Assembly (NCBI GenBank): GCA_946006915.1
Contig: CAMFZK010000073.1
Location: 1 to 5,335, forward strand
Source: an uncultured Clostridia bacterium
GTDB taxonomy: Bacteria; Bacillota; Clostridia; Oscillospirales; Acutalibacteraceae
Length of the DNA stretch: 5,335 bases
Reading direction: 5' to 3'
Every line of letters begins with the position of its first letter. Position 1 is the first letter of the stretch. Under the pieces are notes generated by a model, which saw nothing but the letters and a program-made list of their open reading frames with translations, did no database searches and was not told the DNA's origin. Positions 1-5,335 of this stretch are shown here, in pieces. The translations under genes were made by a program, and so were the position numbers.

Positions 1-46
1 TACACAAGGAGTATCGTCGGCAGCGTCAGATGTGTATAAGAGACAG
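1..46 (+). other. Illumina Nextera adapter contamination (not genomic)
   Basis: Bases 14-46 match, as I recall it, the complete 33-base Nextera Read 1 transposase adapter: TCGTCGGCAGCGTC (14-27) followed by the 19-base Tn5 mosaic end AGATGTGTATAAGAGACAG (28-46). Bases 1-5 (TACAC) match the end of the Illumina P5 oligo, and bases 6-13 (AAGGAGTA) match the i5 index known as S507/N507. The order P5 end, index, adapter, insert is that of a sequenced library molecule, so this is untrimmed adapter read-through retained in an assembly. The reading frame through it spells the artefactual peptide MCIRDS and fuses it to the first gene. Genomic sequence begins at about 47. Confidence 0.97.
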
Positions 47-50
47 CGTT

Positions 51-65
51 AAAAGGATGAGGTGT
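51..65 (+). promoter_or_regulatory. Ribosome binding site fixing the queT start
   Basis: AAAAGGATG (51-59) followed by AGGTGT (60-65) lies directly before ATG at 66. The AAAGGA core is 9 bases from that ATG. The same AAAAGGATG string occurs at 630-638, at nearly the same distance before the TTG start of the next gene, which supports it as this genome's ribosome binding site style. It favours ATG 66 over the in-frame ATG at 57, whose upstream sequence is adapter and cannot be judged. Confidence 0.65.
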
Positions 66-587
66 ATGTCCCAAAAACAGGATAAAATAAATTACATAAT
101 TACTGCGGCAATTATTGCGGCTTGCTATGTTGCTTTAACCTTTATAAGCAACCTTTTCGGCCTGGCATACGGACCGATACAATTAAGAATATCCGAAGTA
201 TTAACCATTTTGCCGGTGTTCACTCCCGCCGCTATTCCCGGACTTGCAATAGGTTGTTTTATTTCCAATTTTGCCTCTTTTAATATTTTGGATATATTTT
301 TCGGCACTTTTGCAACCCTTGCCGCCGCAATTTTGACCTATATGTTAAGGAATATTAAGTTTAAAAAAATTCCGCTTTTGGCATTTTTTCCTCCGGTTAT
401 TATAAATGCTTTGATAATCGGTCTTGAAATTTCTATTTTCTTCCTGCCCGAAGGTTTCACCCTTTACGGTTTTGTTATTTCCGGTTTGGAAGTAGGTGCA
501 GGGCAGCTGATAGTATGCTACGCTTTGGGTATTCCCGCTTACATTGCAATTTCAAAATACGCAGTATTTAAAAACCGTAACAAATAA
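66..587 (+). CDS. queT: QueT family queuosine precursor transporter (ECF S component)
   Basis: A predicted integral membrane protein of 173 residues, recognised as the QueT family. These are substrate-binding S components of energy-coupling factor transporters thought to import queuine/preQ-type precursors for the tRNA modification queuosine. They work with a shared EcfA/EcfA'/EcfT module, which is not in this window. Visible hallmarks are the segment YGPIQLRISEVLTILPVFTP (residues 35-54) running into AAIPGLAIGC, the DIFFGTFATLAAA helix (76-88), and a C-terminal GLEVGAGQLIVCYALGIP helix (140-157). About five to six hydrophobic helices span residues 9-34, 43-72, 76-94, 103-127, 132-150 and 150-166, followed by a short basic tail. 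Length is normal for the family. The frame is open upstream to base 30, but that part is sequencing adapter, so residues before base 66 are artefact. In many Bacillota queT is preceded by a preQ1 riboswitch; only 19 genomic bases remain upstream, so its presence cannot be assessed. Function is from family knowledge and the exact ligand is inferred. Confidence 0.9.
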   Translation: MSQKQDKINYIITAAIIAACYVALTFISNLFGLAYGPIQLRISEVLTILPVFTPAAIPGLAIGCFISNFASFNILDIFFGTFATLAAAILTYMLRNIKFKKIPLLAFFPPVIINALIIGLEISIFFLPEGFTLYGFVISGLEVGAGQLIVCYALGIPAYIAISKYAVFKNRNK

Positions 588-629
588 ACCGCCAATAATA
601 TTACGCTAAATAAAAAGGAATACTATTCT

Positions 630-645
630 AAAAGGATGTGATTGT
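630..645 (+). promoter_or_regulatory. Ribosome binding site supporting a TTG start
   Basis: AAAAGGATGTGA (630-641) precedes the TTG at 646, with the AAGGA core 9 bases from it. No ATG or GTG lies in frame between the upstream in-frame stop (TAA 607-609) and this TTG. The first in-frame ATG is 13 codons further in, at 685, and would trim the residues just ahead of the first membrane helix. The ATG at 636 is out of frame and is followed at once by TGA. Confidence 0.7.
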
Positions 646-2016
646 TTGAAAAACAACGAACAATTCAAAAAACTATTCCGCACAATGCTTAAAGTTTTGT
701 TGGTTCTGTCACAAACCGCTGTTTTTGCGGTTGTTTGGGAAACATTTTATAATGAAACAATTCCAACACCTTATTTCAGAAAAGGTAACTGGTTTTTCTA
801 TTTGGTTTATGTAATAGTCCTTTCATTATTTCTTCACGCTTTTGACGGTTTAAAATACGGTGTTTACCGTAACGGCAACCTTATTACCGCACAAATTTTG
901 GCAACACTTGCAACCCTTTTTATTGTTTATTTGCAAATTGTACTATTGGCTTACGAATTTGTATCCGTTTTGCCGTTATTACTTGCACTTGTTGTTGATG
1001 TAGCGTTATGTTTAGTTATTGCCGTAGGCGGAAATTGGCTTTTGTACCGTGTTTTCCCCGCAAGAAAAACGCTTATAATATTTGACGAATACTCCCCCGA
1101 CACCTTTATTGAAAAACTTAAAACAAGAAAAGAAAAATTTGAAATCGGGGATATTGTAAATATTTCGGTAGGTATTGAAAAACTTGAAGATTTAATAAAA
1201 AAATCCCAAGCGGTTATTTTATATGACATTCATTCCGCAAAGCGAAATAAAATTCTTAAAATCTGTTTTGAAAACGATATTAAGACCTACGCTACTACAA
1301 AAGTGTCGGATATTTTGGTGCGCGGTGCATCTACGCTTCATATGTTTGATACTCCGCTTTTGCTGTACCGCAATATCGGTTTAACTGCTGAACAACGCTT
1401 TATTAAACGTTTGTTTGACATTACCGTTTCTGCCGTAATGCTTGTTTTAACTTCACCGCTTTTGTTAATTTCGGCAATTTTAATTAAAGCGTATGACGGC
1501 GGTCCCGTTTTCTTCCGCCAAGCAAGAAGTACATTGGGCGGCAAGGTGTTTTATATTCATAAGTTCAGAAGTATGATTGTGGATGCGGAAAAGGACGGTG
1601 CACCTCACCCCGCCGAAGAATTTGACCCGAGAATTACCCCTGTCGGCCGTTTTTTGCGTGCTACCCGTCTTGACGAACTGCCCCAACTTATTGATATTCT
1701 TTTAGGCAATATGAGTATTGTAGGCCCTCGTCCCGAAAGAATTGAACATACCGAACAGTACAGCGAAGAAATACCCGAATTCCTATATCGCCTTAAAATG
1801 CGGGGCGGTCTTACCGGTTACGCTCAACTTTACGGCAAATACAATACCACCCCTTACGATAAACTGCAACTTGACTTAATGTATATTCAAAACTATTCTT
1901 TCCTTTTGGATATTAAACTTATTTTAATGACGGTTAAAATTATGTTTATGAAAGAAAGTACCGAGGGCTTTACAAAAGAAAACAGTAAAAAAATTAACGA
2001 AAAGAGTAAAAAGTAA
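646..2016 (+). CDS. Polyprenyl-phosphate sugar phosphotransferase (bacterial sugar transferase family)
   Basis: A 456-residue membrane enzyme that probably moves a sugar-1-phosphate from a nucleotide sugar to undecaprenyl phosphate, the first membrane step in making a capsule, exopolysaccharide or other glycan. The layout is that of large WbaP/EpsL-like enzymes. Four hydrophobic helices (about 13-33, 49-67, 80-103, 106-127) come first. A Rossmann-like soluble region follows (about 140-245, with strands KTLIIFD and AVILYDIHS). Then comes the C-terminal catalytic domain (about 250-435). That domain shows KRLFD (254-258) opening its membrane-embedded helix, GGPVFFRQAR (285-294), FYIHKFRSM (302-310), the catalytic Asp-Glu pair in RLDELPQL (D343, E344), NMSIVGPRPER (355-365) and the GGLTGYAQLYG segment (387-397). 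The lysine-rich tail (436-456) lies outside the core. The start is TTG, chosen for its ribosome binding site. No glycosyltransferase, flippase or polymerase gene is adjacent, so the sugar and final polymer are unknown. It ends 6 bases before an intrinsic terminator and may share a transcript with the transporter upstream. Confidence 0.93.
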   Translation: MKNNEQFKKLFRTMLKVLLVLSQTAVFAVVWETFYNETIPTPYFRKGNWFFYLVYVIVLSLFLHAFDGLKYGVYRNGNLITAQILATLATLFIVYLQIVLLAYEFVSVLPLLLALVVDVALCLVIAVGGNWLLYRVFPARKTLIIFDEYSPDTFIEKLKTRKEKFEIGDIVNISVGIEKLEDLIKKSQAVILYDIHSAKRNKILKICFENDIKTYATTKVSDILVRGASTLHMFDTPLLLYRNIGLTAEQRFIKRLFDITVSAVMLVLTSPLLLISAILIKAYDGGPVFFRQARSTLGGKVFYIHKFRSMIVDAEKDGAPHPAEEFDPRITPVGRFLRATRLDELPQLIDILLGNMSIVGPRPERIEHTEQYSEEIPEFLYRLKMRGGLTGYAQLYGKYNTTPYDKLQLDLMYIQNYSFLLDIKLILMTVKIMFMKESTEGFTKENSKKINEKSKK

Positions 2017-2022
2017 ACTTTT

Positions 2023-2054
2023 ATCCGCACTTTTTTATAAAGGTGCGGATTTTT
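2023..2054 (+). terminator. Intrinsic (Rho-independent) terminator
   Basis: ATCCGCAC (2023-2030) pairs perfectly with GTGCGGAT (2043-2050). The stem can extend inward by a T-G and three T-A pairs, leaving loop TTAT (2035-2038), for about 12 pairs in total. A run of T follows (2050-2054). It starts 6 bases after the stop of the sugar phosphotransferase and is well placed to end that unit before the promoter at 2100. Confidence 0.93.
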
Positions 2055-2099
2055 ATACCATAAAATATTAAAAAAACTCTTCTATTTTACGGAAGTATT

Positions 2100-2108
2100 T
2101 GGTATAAT
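2100..2108 (+). promoter_or_regulatory. Extended -10 promoter for the hydrolase-Mur ligase-ddl operon
   Basis: TGGTATAAT combines a perfect TATAAT (2103-2108) with the upstream TGn of extended -10 promoters. The region one would expect to hold the -35 box (about 2079-2086, TTCTAT and neighbours) matches TTGACA poorly, which fits dependence on the extended -10 element and a vegetative sigma factor. Transcription would start near 2115, giving a leader of about 30 bases, too short for a riboswitch. It lies between a terminator and the first gene of a compact operon. No clear operator repeat was seen around it. Confidence 0.75.
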
Positions 2109-2133
2109 AAATGTAAATATGTCTTCAGTTATC

Positions 2134-2139
2134 AGAGGT
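2134..2139 (+). promoter_or_regulatory. Ribosome binding site of the alpha/beta hydrolase
   Basis: AGAGGT lies 5 bases before ATG 2145, downstream of the predicted transcription start, and supports that codon as the start. Confidence 0.7.
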
Positions 2140-2144
2140 ATTGT

Positions 2145-2900
2145 ATGAATATTAAAATTGACGGACTTGATATTGAATATACCGATGTCGGAAACGGAAC
2201 ACCCGTATTGCTTTTGCACGGTTGGGGTTCTTCGTTTGATGTTTTCGGCGGGATAATAAACTTACTTAAAAACCGCTGCCGTGTTGTGGCGGTAAATTTC
2301 CCCGGCTGCGGAAATTCTCAAATTATGGAAACGGCTTGGAATTTGGACGATTACTGCAATTTTGTACTTAAATTTATGAAAGCGGTAGATTTGGAAAACC
2401 CTATAATGTTCGGTCATTCCCACGGCGGTAGGGTTACTTTAAAAATGGCGGCAAGCGGTATTGTAAATCCACCTAAAATTGTTTTGCTTGATTCTGCAGG
2501 ACTAATTCCTAAAAAAAGTTTTAAACAAAAATGCCGTGCTAAAAGTTTTAAAGTTATTAAGAATGTACTTACATTACCTATGTTTAAAAATCATTCCGAA
2601 GAACTTCTTAATAAAGCCCGTAAACACTACGGTTCGGCGGATTATAACGCCGCACCGCAAGTTTTAAGAGAAACTTTGGTTTCGCTTGTTAATACCGATA
2701 TAAGGGATATTTTACCCAACATTAAATGCCCCACTTTGCTTATTTGGGGCGAAAACGACACTGCAACCCCCTTGAGCGACGCTAAAATAATTGAAGGGTT
2801 GATAGGCGACTGCGGTCTTTGCGTTATAAAAGGCACAGGGCATTACTCTTTTTGTGAAAAACCTTTTGAAGCAAACGCTATTATAAACAGTTTTATTTGA
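2145..2900 (+). CDS. Alpha/beta fold hydrolase, substrate unknown
   Basis: A 251-residue protein with the complete serine hydrolase layout of the alpha/beta hydrolase fold. HGWGSS (25-30) supplies the oxyanion-hole loop. GHSHGG (90-95) is the nucleophile elbow with Ser92. GENDTATP (202-209) holds the acid Asp205, and GTGHYSFCEKP (230-240) holds His233. A lid region of about residues 120-185 sits between the elbow and the acid. No signal peptide or membrane helix is apparent, so it should be cytoplasmic. The fold covers esterases, lipases, haloperoxidases and peptidases, and the sequence does not allow a choice. It is the first gene after the 2100 promoter and lies only 10 bases before a Mur ligase gene, itself followed by ddl. 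The context therefore hints at a role tied to cell-wall precursors or the membrane, for example de-esterification, but this is only inference. Length and motifs are intact. Confidence 0.9.
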   Translation: MNIKIDGLDIEYTDVGNGTPVLLLHGWGSSFDVFGGIINLLKNRCRVVAVNFPGCGNSQIMETAWNLDDYCNFVLKFMKAVDLENPIMFGHSHGGRVTLKMAASGIVNPPKIVLLDSAGLIPKKSFKQKCRAKSFKVIKNVLTLPMFKNHSEELLNKARKHYGSADYNAAPQVLRETLVSLVNTDIRDILPNIKCPTLLIWGENDTATPLSDAKIIEGLIGDCGLCVIKGTGHYSFCEKPFEANAIINSFI

Positions 2901-2910
2901 GGGTACTAAG

Positions 2911-4482
2911 ATGATTTTTTACTTTATATCACTTATTTTAATCAGTATTTCGGCTTTATTTGCCGCCACCCGTCAATTTCAAATGCTGCAGCAAAATTCC
3001 TATTATCCGTCACGGTATTTCGGCTGGCTTTTTAAAAGCAATATAAATTCTCTTTTAATTTCTTCGGCACTTTATTTGATTTGGTCGGTGCTTTATATTT
3101 TTGAATTGTACGCCGTTCAAACTGTATTGCTTAGTTTACTTTTGGCAGTAAGAATTGTGCTTTGTGTAAAGGACCAAAAAAAATCCATAAAACCGCTCGT
3201 TTTCACGGGAAGGGTTAAACGTCTTTACGGTGCGTTGGCAGTTTGTTTGGCATTGCTTGTAACCCTTTATGCAGTTTTTCACACTTCGGTTTTTGCAAGA
3301 TACCTTGCGGTGGTAATTTTCCTGCTTTGCTTTTTCCCGCCCGTATTGGTTTTAATCGCTTGGTGCTTAACCGCCCCAATAGAAAAACTCATTTCACGGT
3401 ATTACGTAAATGACGCTAAAAAAATTCTTAAAAACCACAACTCAATCAAGGTTATAGGAATTACGGGAAGTTACGGCAAAACCACAACAAAGTTCATTTT
3501 AACCCGAATTTTAAGCGAAAAATACAACACCGTTTGCACCCCCCACAGTTACAATACCCCAATGGGGGTTGTAAGAACAATACGTGAAAATCTTTTGCCC
3601 CAAACCGAAATTTTTGTTTGTGAAATGGGTGCTAAAAATGTTGGTGACATTAAGGAAATTTGCGATATTGTAAGCCCCGACTACGGAATTATTACCTCGG
3701 TAGGACCGCAGCACCTTGAAACCTTTAAGACGGTTGAAAATGTGTTTAAAACCAAATTTGAATTAGCGGATGCTGTTAAAGAAAAGAACGGTATCACCTT
3801 TGTAAACGGTGACAGTAAGGAAATTATAACCCGTATTGACGACGAATTTATAATCTACGGCACAAACGAAAATTTTGAATTCAAAGCCCAAAATATTTCC
3901 TACGGCAGGTTCGGTTCGGAATTTGATATGCGTTTAGGCGAAGAAACGGTGCACTTTACCACAAAACTTTTAGGACTTCACAGTATTACCGATATTGTAG
4001 GTGCGGTTGCTTTGGCTTATTCTTTAGGTGTTAGCAATACCGACATTAAGTATGCAATTGCCTCCCTTAAACCCACCGAACACCGCTTGGAAATGAAATC
4101 CTTTACAAACGGTTCTTTACTTATTGACGATGCTTACAACGCAAACCCCGAAGGTTGTTTAGAGGCGGTGCGTGTTTTGGGTTCGTTTAATGGTATGAAA
4201 AAGGTTATTGTAACCCCCGGTTTGGTTGAACTGGGTGAGCGGGAATATGAATGTAACTACGCCCTCGGTAAAGAGGCCGCCGAAAACTGCGATATTATTA
4301 TTTTAGTAGGTAAAAACCGCTCTAAACCGATGGCAGACGCCGTAAAGAGCAGTAAATTCAACCAAGAAAATTTGCACATTGTTGCAAGCTTTAAAGAGGC
4401 GATGGAAATTTACGGCAGTATAGCCGATAAACAAACTGTTGTATTATTTGAAAACGATTTACCCGATAATTATCTATATTAA
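2911..4482 (+). CDS. Membrane-anchored MurF-like Mur ligase
   Basis: A 523-residue ATP-dependent Mur ligase homologue, fused to a membrane domain. Residues 1-155 hold about five hydrophobic helices (about 1-18, 46-65, 67-86, 105-125, 130-153) in place of the UDP-MurNAc-binding domain found at the start of normal MurF. The ligase core follows. It has the P-loop GITGSYGKTTTK (183-194), EMGAKNVGDI (238-247), GPQHLETF (265-272) with His268, and Lys282 at the position of the carbamylated lysine of Mur ligases. HR (391-392) and DDAYNANP (406-413), the signature that points to MurF, complete it. The C-terminal domain carries TPGLVELG (435-442) where MurF has an LGDM-ELG motif, and ends FENDLPDNYLY instead of the usual KGSR-type end. 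All visible catalytic residues are intact. GAGGG (2899-2903) overlaps the preceding stop and serves ATG 2911. With ddl next, D-Ala-D-Ala is the likeliest substrate to be joined, but a different amide-forming reaction on a lipid-linked or other acceptor is possible. It lacks the CxxC zinc-ribbon pattern of MurT. Confidence 0.88.
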   Translation: MIFYFISLILISISALFAATRQFQMLQQNSYYPSRYFGWLFKSNINSLLISSALYLIWSVLYIFELYAVQTVLLSLLLAVRIVLCVKDQKKSIKPLVFTGRVKRLYGALAVCLALLVTLYAVFHTSVFARYLAVVIFLLCFFPPVLVLIAWCLTAPIEKLISRYYVNDAKKILKNHNSIKVIGITGSYGKTTTKFILTRILSEKYNTVCTPHSYNTPMGVVRTIRENLLPQTEIFVCEMGAKNVGDIKEICDIVSPDYGIITSVGPQHLETFKTVENVFKTKFELADAVKEKNGITFVNGDSKEIITRIDDEFIIYGTNENFEFKAQNISYGRFGSEFDMRLGEETVHFTTKLLGLHSITDIVGAVALAYSLGVSNTDIKYAIASLKPTEHRLEMKSFTNGSLLIDDAYNANPEGCLEAVRVLGSFNGMKKVIVTPGLVELGEREYECNYALGKEAAENCDIIILVGKNRSKPMADAVKSSKFNQENLHIVASFKEAMEIYGSIADKQTVVLFENDLPDNYLY

Positions 4483-4486
4483 GGAG
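4481..4486 (+). promoter_or_regulatory. Ribosome binding site of ddl, overlapping the upstream stop codon
   Basis: AAGGAG shares its first two bases with the TAA stop (4480-4482) of the Mur ligase gene and is 7 bases from ATG 4494. It is the most consensus-like Shine-Dalgarno sequence in the window and suggests translational coupling of the two genes. Confidence 0.85.
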
Positions 4487-4493
4487 ATTTATT

Positions 4494-5335
4494 ATGAAAA
4501 CCAATGTTGCTTTCTTTTATGGTTGCCGTTCGGTAGAACACGAAGTTTCGATTATTTCCGCCGTTCAGGCAATGCGTGCGGTTGACCGCGAAAAATATGA
4601 CATTACCCCCGTTTACGTTACCAAAGACGGTGAAATGTATACCGGCAACTGCCTGTTCGAAATAGAAGAATACCGCAATTTAAGCGAACTTTTAAGCAAA
4701 TGCCAAAAGGTAAACTTCACACGGGAAAACGGTGCGGTTATTATGACCGAACAAACCAAAAAAATGTTCCAAAAACCCAAAAGCGTTCGTATTGACGTGG
4801 CTTTTCCGGTTGTTCACGGCACTAACTGCGAAGACGGCACTATACAGGGCTTTTTTGAATATTTAAATTTGCCTTATGTGGGTTGTGATATTATTTCTTC
4901 GGCAGTAGGTATGGATAAAGCGGTGTTTAAGGACGTTTTAAAAAGCGCAGGTCTTCCCGTGCTTGACTGTATTTGCATCAGAGCCAAAGAATATTTAACC
5001 GACAAACAAAAAATCCAAGACGAAATTGAGGAAAAAATCGGATTTCCGCTTATTATTAAGCCGGTTAATTTGGGTTCAAGCGTCGGTATTTCCAAAGTAA
5101 ACACCAAAGAGCAACTTGACGATGCCGTTATGTTAGCCCTTTCGTTTACCGACCGCATTTTGGCAGAACACGCCATTACTTCTTTGCGGGAAATTAACTG
5201 CTCGGTTTTAGGAGATGCAGATGAATGTACCGCCAGCGTTTGCGAAGAACCCTTTATGAATGATGAAATTTTATCCTATGAGGATAAATATATGGGCAAT
5301 TCCAAAAACGGCGGTCAAAGTAAGGGTATGGCATC
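4494..5335 (+). CDS. ddl: D-alanine--D-alanine ligase (partial, C-terminus beyond window)
   Basis: An ATP-grasp ligase that joins two D-alanines for the end of the peptidoglycan stem peptide in the cytoplasm. 280 codons are present with no stop, so the last roughly 60-90 residues of a normal Ddl are missing. The N-terminal domain has YGCRSVEHEVSIIS (9-22). Its Glu15 matches the D-Ala-binding Glu of E. coli DdlB, even in numbering. HGTNCEDGTIQG (108-119) and PYVGCD then SSAVGMDK (135-142) follow. The ATP-grasp part has GFPLIIKPVNLGSSVGIS (183-200), including the Ser of the GSS loop (S195 or S196). The omega-loop segment SYEDKY (261-266) has the Tyr expected of D-Ala-D-Ala rather than D-Ala-D-Lac enzymes. 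Compared with the usual GGR and HGxxGEDG motifs, two glycines are cysteines (C11, C112), and ten cysteines occur in the visible part. It is the third gene of the operon, 11 bases after the Mur ligase gene. Confidence 0.93.
   Translation, partial: MKTNVAFFYGCRSVEHEVSIISAVQAMRAVDREKYDITPVYVTKDGEMYTGNCLFEIEEYRNLSELLSKCQKVNFTRENGAVIMTEQTKKMFQKPKSVRIDVAFPVVHGTNCEDGTIQGFFEYLNLPYVGCDIISSAVGMDKAVFKDVLKSAGLPVLDCICIRAKEYLTDKQKIQDEIEEKIGFPLIIKPVNLGSSVGISKVNTKEQLDDAVMLALSFTDRILAEHAITSLREINCSVLGDADECTASVCEEPFMNDEILSYEDKYMGNSKNGGQSKGMA

Noticed and set aside
28..46. Tn5/IS50 mosaic end as evidence of a transposon
   Set aside because: It is directly joined to the P5 tail, an i5 index and the Nextera Read 1 sequence, so it comes from library preparation.
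30..65. N-terminal extension of the QueT protein starting at ATG 30
   Set aside because: The first residues are translated adapter, and a good ribosome binding site supports ATG 66.
588..645. Promoter between the transporter and the sugar phosphotransferase genes (TACTAT at 621 or TAATAT-like strings)
   Set aside because: AT-rich look-alikes without a credible -35 box or extended -10; not better than chance in this composition. No hairpin terminator was found here either.
3551..3572. Imperfect hairpin around ACCCC-AAT-GGGGGT inside the Mur ligase gene
   Set aside because: It encodes conserved-looking YNTPMGVV residues, has only a 4-5 pair core and no T run; most likely a coding coincidence.
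2911..4482. MurT-type ligase (partner of GatD for lipid II amidation)
   Set aside because: No CxxC zinc-ribbon pattern is seen in the central domain and no GatD glutamine amidotransferase lies next to it, while DAYNANP and ddl point to the MurF branch.
4874..5176. 100-codon open frame on the minus strand
   Set aside because: It lies fully inside ddl, resembles no family I know and has no supporting context; it is a shadow frame. The other minus-strand frames (for example 951-1229 and 3511-3714) were rejected for the same reason.
4494..5335. VanA/VanB-type D-Ala-D-Lac resistance ligase
   Set aside because: The omega-loop keeps the Tyr-containing DKY segment of D-Ala-D-Ala enzymes, and no vanH or vanX gene is adjacent; the operon looks like housekeeping wall synthesis.

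Overview
The window is an AT-rich, densely coding stretch with all genes on the + strand. Five protein genes are supported: three complete in the window, one at the left edge whose upstream region is lost, and one cut by the right edge. Codon use, purine-rich Shine-Dalgarno sequences, a TTG start and the kinds of proteins present suggest a low-GC Bacillota, most likely an anaerobic Clostridia member (Oscillospiraceae/Ruminococcus-like, possibly gut metagenomic). The taxonomy is inference from style and gene content, since no marker gene is present.

Left edge (1-46): this is not genomic DNA. It is an Illumina Nextera library adapter (end of P5, an 8-base i5 index, and the transposase adapter ending in the Tn5 mosaic end). 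Genomic sequence starts at 47. The adapter opens a false N-terminal extension on the first gene, whose real start is best placed at 66.

Region A (66-2054): a QueT-type queuosine-precursor transporter subunit is followed after 58 bp by a large polyprenyl-phosphate sugar phosphotransferase that starts with TTG. The latter is the usual initiating enzyme for surface polysaccharide or glycan assembly. A strong intrinsic terminator at 2023-2054 closes this transcription unit.

Region B (2100-5335): an extended -10 promoter starts a tightly packed operon: an alpha/beta hydrolase of unknown substrate, a Mur ligase whose usual N-terminal nucleotide-sugar domain is replaced by a multi-pass membrane domain, and a D-alanine--D-alanine ligase running off the right edge. 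Gaps are 10-11 bp and the ribosome binding sites of the last two overlap the preceding stop codons, so the three are probably translationally coupled. The likely theme is peptidoglycan stem-peptide completion: Ddl makes D-Ala-D-Ala, and the Mur ligase is a candidate to attach it or a related amine substrate, perhaps at the membrane. The hydrolase role is unknown.

No tRNA, rRNA, CRISPR array, insertion sequence or gene-free stretch above 300 bases was seen; the longest gap between genes is 128 bp (2017-2144) and holds the terminator and promoter. Nothing here looks like a wholly new system. The most interesting biology is the membrane-fused, non-canonical Mur ligase and its hydrolase partner.
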